This document shows positions 62,929 to 64,000 of a stretch of DNA of 64,000 bases, piece by piece. The stretch covers positions 26,066-90,065 of the forward strand of contig CAMDHE010000005.1 in NCBI GenBank assembly GCA_945898095.1, read 5' to 3'. Under the pieces are notes generated by a model. It ran no database searches. It saw only the letters and a program-made list of their open reading frames with translations, and had not been told where the DNA came from. A program made the translations under genes and the position numbers. This stretch comes from Roseateles toxinivorans (lineage in GTDB: Bacteria > Pseudomonadota > Gammaproteobacteria > Burkholderiales > Burkholderiaceae_C). Position 1 is the stretch's first letter. Each line of letters starts with the position of its first letter.

Positions 62929-63234
62929 GTGAGTAATTTTGACGACGCATCCACTCTTGTGATGCTCGTCAGACTGAAAAGCAAGGCGCTTTTCATTGGA
63001 CCCTATACAGATCGCCAGCAACGGCTGTTTGATAGGGTCTTTTCATTGCGTGAGCGCGATCAATTGACTTTTGAGGCGATTGCCAAGCTAATCACGAAGT
63101 CAGGTGCTAGGTCACCGACTGGCTGTTTGTTAGGTGCCGAGCATGTCTTTTCTATCTACAAGAAAGGCAAACGTAGGCAAGAACGACTCACTTTGAAGGT
63201 AGAACCAGAGTTGATGGACCTGTGGATTGAATGA
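62929..63234 (+). CDS. Hypothetical small protein, recombinase-domain-like helix segment
   Basis: A 101-residue protein of unknown function starting with GTG 8 nt after glmS, with only a weak Shine-Dalgarno (GGTGGAG further upstream). The middle part LTFEAIAKLITKSGARSPTG followed by VFSIYKKGKRR resembles the pattern of helical 'Recombinase' modules behind serine recombinase catalytic domains, but no catalytic part is present. Base composition is markedly more AT-rich than in glmS, a sign of acquired DNA. It may be a real small DNA-binding protein; family assignment is tentative. Confidence 0.6.
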   Translation: MSNFDDASTLVMLVRLKSKALFIGPYTDRQQRLFDRVFSLRERDQLTFEAIAKLITKSGARSPTGCLLGAEHVFSIYKKGKRRQERLTLKVEPELMDLWIE

Positions 63235-63349
63235 TGTTCTTTGGAAGGACATCGTAGTTTGCAGCTATTTGATGGCTGTTACACATTGAACATTGTCTAG
63301 AAAAGGGACGCTGCTTTCGGTGCGCTGCAATGACCTGCGAGGACCAGCT

Positions 63350-63523
63350 ATGGGCGCTTTTCACTCGCGCTTGCGTCAAAGTCAAGCTCACCCTAGGAAA
63401 AGCGCTCATAACGCGATTGTGGGGGCGCAGCGTGGATATGCACATCTTGCGCTAGCTCAACTCCGAATTAAAAAGTCTTTTCACTTTTGCCAAACGGTTG
63501 CTATTGGGTGGGCACCTCTGTAG
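63350..63523 (+). CDS. Possible small protein, 57 residues, weakly supported
   Basis: An ATG at 63350 preceded by GAGGA opens a 57-codon frame rich in Arg, His and Ala (MGAFHSRLRQSQAHPRKSAH at the start). No known family is evident and no signal peptide or membrane segment is present. The rest of 63235-63551 holds nothing else I can name. Confidence 0.3.
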   Translation: MGAFHSRLRQSQAHPRKSAHNAIVGAQRGYAHLALAQLRIKKSFHFCQTVAIGWAPL

Positions 63524-63551
63524 ACTTTCTGAAAAAACATAGGGGAGACCT

Positions 63552-63614
63552 GTGAACAAAGCGTCCTGGGAGGCGTTCTCGCAATTTGCCGAGAACGAAG
63601 GTTTGACGAACTGA
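63552..63614 (+). other. Very short reading frame overlapping a hairpin, possibly a gene remnant
   Basis: GTG at 63552 with AGGGGAGA upstream encodes 20 residues (VNKASWEAFSQFAENEGLTN) before TGA. Inside it CGTTCTCG (63574-63581) and CGAGAACG (63590-63597) form a perfect 8-bp stem. It could be the start of a truncated gene or a leader peptide; neither can be shown. Confidence 0.25.
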
Positions 63615-63620
63615 ACGGAA

Positions 63621-63842
63621 TTACGCCGCTGGCAGCAACTTCGTCTGCGCAGTCGTCTTCACACTCTGCTGTGCTTGCTGCGCCCGCTTTATCGCCTGTT
63701 GCGCTCTCACTTCTTTCGCTTGCTGAGTCAGTCGCTTTGACTGATCAGATAGAGATTTCGCACGTTGCTCTTCAGGCGATGGCTGAGTTGCTTCTTCGTC
63801 AAGCGACGTTGGGATCTCACAAGTTACTTCACTGATTCGCAT
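63621..63842 (-). CDS. Hypothetical helical protein, 73 residues
   Basis: A small acidic-then-basic protein with an extended helix rich in Gln, Ala and Lys (QQAKEVRAQQAIKRAQQAQQ), likely a coiled coil. An AGGGG sequence lies about 13 nt upstream of the ATG. It lies in the AT-rich right end. No family assignment is possible; it could be part of an accessory element. Confidence 0.45.
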   Translation of the reverse strand: MRISEVTCEIPTSLDEEATQPSPEEQRAKSLSDQSKRLTQQAKEVRAQQAIKRAQQAQQSVKTTAQTKLLPAA

Positions 63843-63976
63843 GAAGTATTTAGTCGCCCCTTAAAAATACATAACCAATTGATTTAATTGGACTTTTTAG
63901 CATTTTTTAGATAAAATAAACCTCAGTTTCTATCCGGAAGGCAGTAGTTTTCTGGGAGTTTTTGAGGAGCCAAGTG

Positions 63977-64000
63977 ATGACCGATACCGCCGATTTTTTC
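63977..64000 (+). CDS. Start of a gene cut by the right edge, possibly a transposase
   Basis: ATG at 63977 follows a GAGGAG Shine-Dalgarno and gives MTDTADFF before the window ends. N-termini containing ADFFR are known to me from some IS5-type transposases and from HsdM-type methylases; eight residues cannot decide. The AT-rich upstream stretch (63843-63976) holds no other feature. Confidence 0.4.

Overview
The window is a GC-rich, densely packed chromosomal segment of a betaproteobacterium. The evidence is gene order and family membership rather than any marker RNA. The blocks pgk/pyk/fba/purC/purE/purK/sua5, metK/lpxL/lpxL/dapF/DUF484/xerC, yajC/secD/secF and smg/dprA with def/fmt are arrangements I know from Rhodocyclales and Burkholderiales. 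A SAH riboswitch in front of ahcY also fits. I see no tRNA, rRNA, CRISPR array or complete insertion sequence.

Layout. 1-4217: a sigma-54 activator of the AcoR type (cut by the left edge) diverges from an acetaldehyde dehydrogenase gene that has a -24/-12 promoter and an upstream dyad, followed by DUF779. 4402-9965: Sec accessory genes and DUF1631. 9962-14193: smg, dprA and a LysM-family remnant on the minus strand, then def-fmt on the plus strand. 14314-17371: a DUF2807 protein, azlC-azlD and pgk.

17372-26927 is the most interesting region. Behind a 74-bp tandem repeat and a structured leader lie five genes for a complete extracellular electron transfer route: a monohaem cytochrome c, an inner-membrane protein joining nine c-type haem sites to a cytochrome-b membrane domain (resembling Geobacter CbcL), an OmcA/MtrC-type surface decahaem lipoprotein, an MtrA/DmsE decahaem cytochrome and an MtrB/PioB barrel. 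Together they could carry electrons from quinol through the periplasm to the cell surface, or in reverse. The locus sits between pgk and pyk, which are near neighbours in related genomes.

26928-39449: glycolysis (pyk, fba), purine synthesis (purC, purE, purK), a CnoX-like thioredoxin, tRNA t6A genes (sua5/tsaC, tsaB), rimI, a type-4 UDG and a MidA-like methyltransferase. 39435-46362: a minus-strand slt/SDR/gst/cca group whose first start codon overlaps that of a divergent 5-formyl-THF cyclo-ligase; a second cyclo-ligase paralogue lies 0.8 kb further on. 46473-53219: ompW and the activated-methyl cycle (metF, tlyA, ahcY with SAH riboswitch, metK), with purT and a REP-like repeat cluster in between. 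53398-60425: lipid A acyltransferases, dapF, DUF484, xerC, an unknown outer-membrane-like protein and rlmI. 60436-62920: an Lrp-family regulator divergent from glmS across a set of inverted repeats.

From about 62,921 to the right end the sequence becomes visibly more AT-rich and holds only short, weakly supported genes. It is probably the start of an accessory region. Gene starts were chosen from Shine-Dalgarno sequences, family N-termini and overlaps; several genes instead have a -10-like hexamer 3-6 nt before the start codon, suggesting leaderless mRNAs.
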